Shown here in pieces: positions 63,141 through 64,000 of a DNA stretch of 64,000 nt. Origin of the DNA: Plectrocnemia conspersa (taxonomy: Eukaryota > Arthropoda > Insecta > Trichoptera > Polycentropodidae); assembly GCA_009617715.1 (NCBI GenBank), contig VTFK01000124.1, positions 186,001-250,000 of the forward strand, written 5' to 3'. Position numbers and translations under genes: made by a program. How positions within the stretch are numbered: the first letter of the stretch is position 1; each line of letters starts with the position of its first letter. The notes beneath the pieces were generated by a model. The model ran no database searches. It saw only the letters and a list, made by a program, of their open reading frames with translations, and was not told the DNA's origin.

Positions 63141-64000
63141 ATTTTTGTCTTTTCTGGTGATATATTGTTTCCTGTAAGCGTTTCGTTACAAAGAAATATT
63201 TATTCAATGACCGGAGAATCCTTTCGTGTTATTTATATGATCCTTTTTCAATTCGTAACGCCTTTTCATTTTCTTTCATAGTCAATAATGCGATTTTCCA
63301 AAAAATCTGAAAGAAGGCAAAAGATTAATTGTTTTTCAATATCTACAGCTACGGCTTAAACAATTAATAAGGCATAACAACTAATTTGGATTTACACATA
63401 AATTTTAAAATGCAGCATGCAGCAGGTTTAGAAATCGCGCTTTCGGATTCTAAAATCGCAGAGAGCAAAGAATCTGTAAAGAAGGCAGGTGTTTATTGTA
63501 GAAAAAATAGAAGCATTAAAACCAATTCTCCTAGAATCGTGCTACAAAAATGTTTTAAATATTTTACAATTTATTTTTTAACAATTTTAGTAACTGTAAA
63601 AACGCATTTGAGGACAACTACTCTTTAAGATGGACTAAACATTCTTGCAATTTTTGAATTCCCAAATTATCTCGACCCAAAGTCAGCTGTAAGAGAGAAA
63701 TTTTTAATTATATTTATATGATTTTAACAGGACCATTGCATGTATTAAATAATGTATTATACAGTTTATGATTTTATATCCCTTGAATTGTTTTATAATT
63801 TTATACTTTTATGACAAGGCAATGTTTTCATAACACTAAGCAAACAATATGAATTTTTTACTGACACTTTACTGTCGGCTATAAAATCAATAGCTGCATA
63901 GTATTATTAAAACATAAAGGCTGATGTGACTGGTAAACGTCGAAGTGTGTATGATACATATGTACTTTACTCAAATAAAATTATTTAATTACAGCGTAAC
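63140..64000. other. Right end, AT-rich, nothing recognised
   Basis: An 80-codon plus-strand frame at 63386-63628 (with LEIALSDSKIAESKESVKKA) is the longest here. It has no recognisable domain or splice context. Confidence 0.35.

Noticed and set aside
1..64000. tRNA genes, rRNA genes, CRISPR arrays, prokaryotic operons
   Set aside because: I looked for cloverleaf-compatible A/B-box pairs, rRNA cores and regularly spaced repeats by eye and saw none. A dedicated tRNA and RNA-family scan would be needed for certainty.

Overview
The window is AT-rich animal nuclear DNA, almost certainly from an insect. The main evidence is a split gene for an insect-type multicopper oxidase-related protein with GT-AG introns, together with very short introns (59 and 75 bp) and a dense population of decayed insect-type LINE, mariner and hAT elements. 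The order of insect cannot be decided from the sequence. No operons, CRISPR arrays, rRNA or tRNA genes were seen.

Layout. (1) 1-17.6 kb, + strand: a complete six-exon gene for a membrane-anchored laccase-fold protein (667 codons as I model it). It has lost most of its copper ligands, which matches the MCORP group (multicopper oxidase-related protein). Its large introns hold a palindromic repeat (14.4 kb), a partial relative of it (5.3 kb) and a 5'-truncated Jockey-like LINE (11.3-13.2 kb). (2) 17.6-28 kb: transposon relics (two mariner-type transposase fragments, CR1-like and Jockey-like LINE pieces) and a possible lone first coding exon at 23.8 kb encoding a signal-anchor-like peptide. (3) 28.2-29.2 kb, + strand: an intact two-exon gene for a MADF-domain protein (296 aa). 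(4) 30.9-33.0 kb, - strand: a secreted protein with about 22 leucine-rich repeats, interrupted by two 1-base shifts at homopolymers. (5) 33.6-41.6 kb: two copies of a complex repeat with inverted arms, a 5'-truncated and broken duplicate of the MADF gene still carrying its intron, a DUF4371/hAT remnant and a mariner C-terminus. (6) 43.0-44.6 kb: a gene-like patch of small exon candidates on both strands with a promoter-like flavour. (7) 45-64 kb: no confident gene. It holds LINE and mariner wreckage, an unusual tandem array at 50.9-51.2 kb between two LINE 3' ends, and scattered islands of more complex, less AT-rich sequence that could be conserved regulatory DNA of a neighbouring gene.

The three real genes show no evident functional link: a catalytically dead oxidase homologue, a putative DNA-binding MADF protein and a secreted LRR protein. 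The most interesting points are the loss of the oxidase active site, the paired homopolymer frameshifts in the LRR gene, the recent MADF duplication next to a repeat boundary, and the near-perfect 157-base palindrome.
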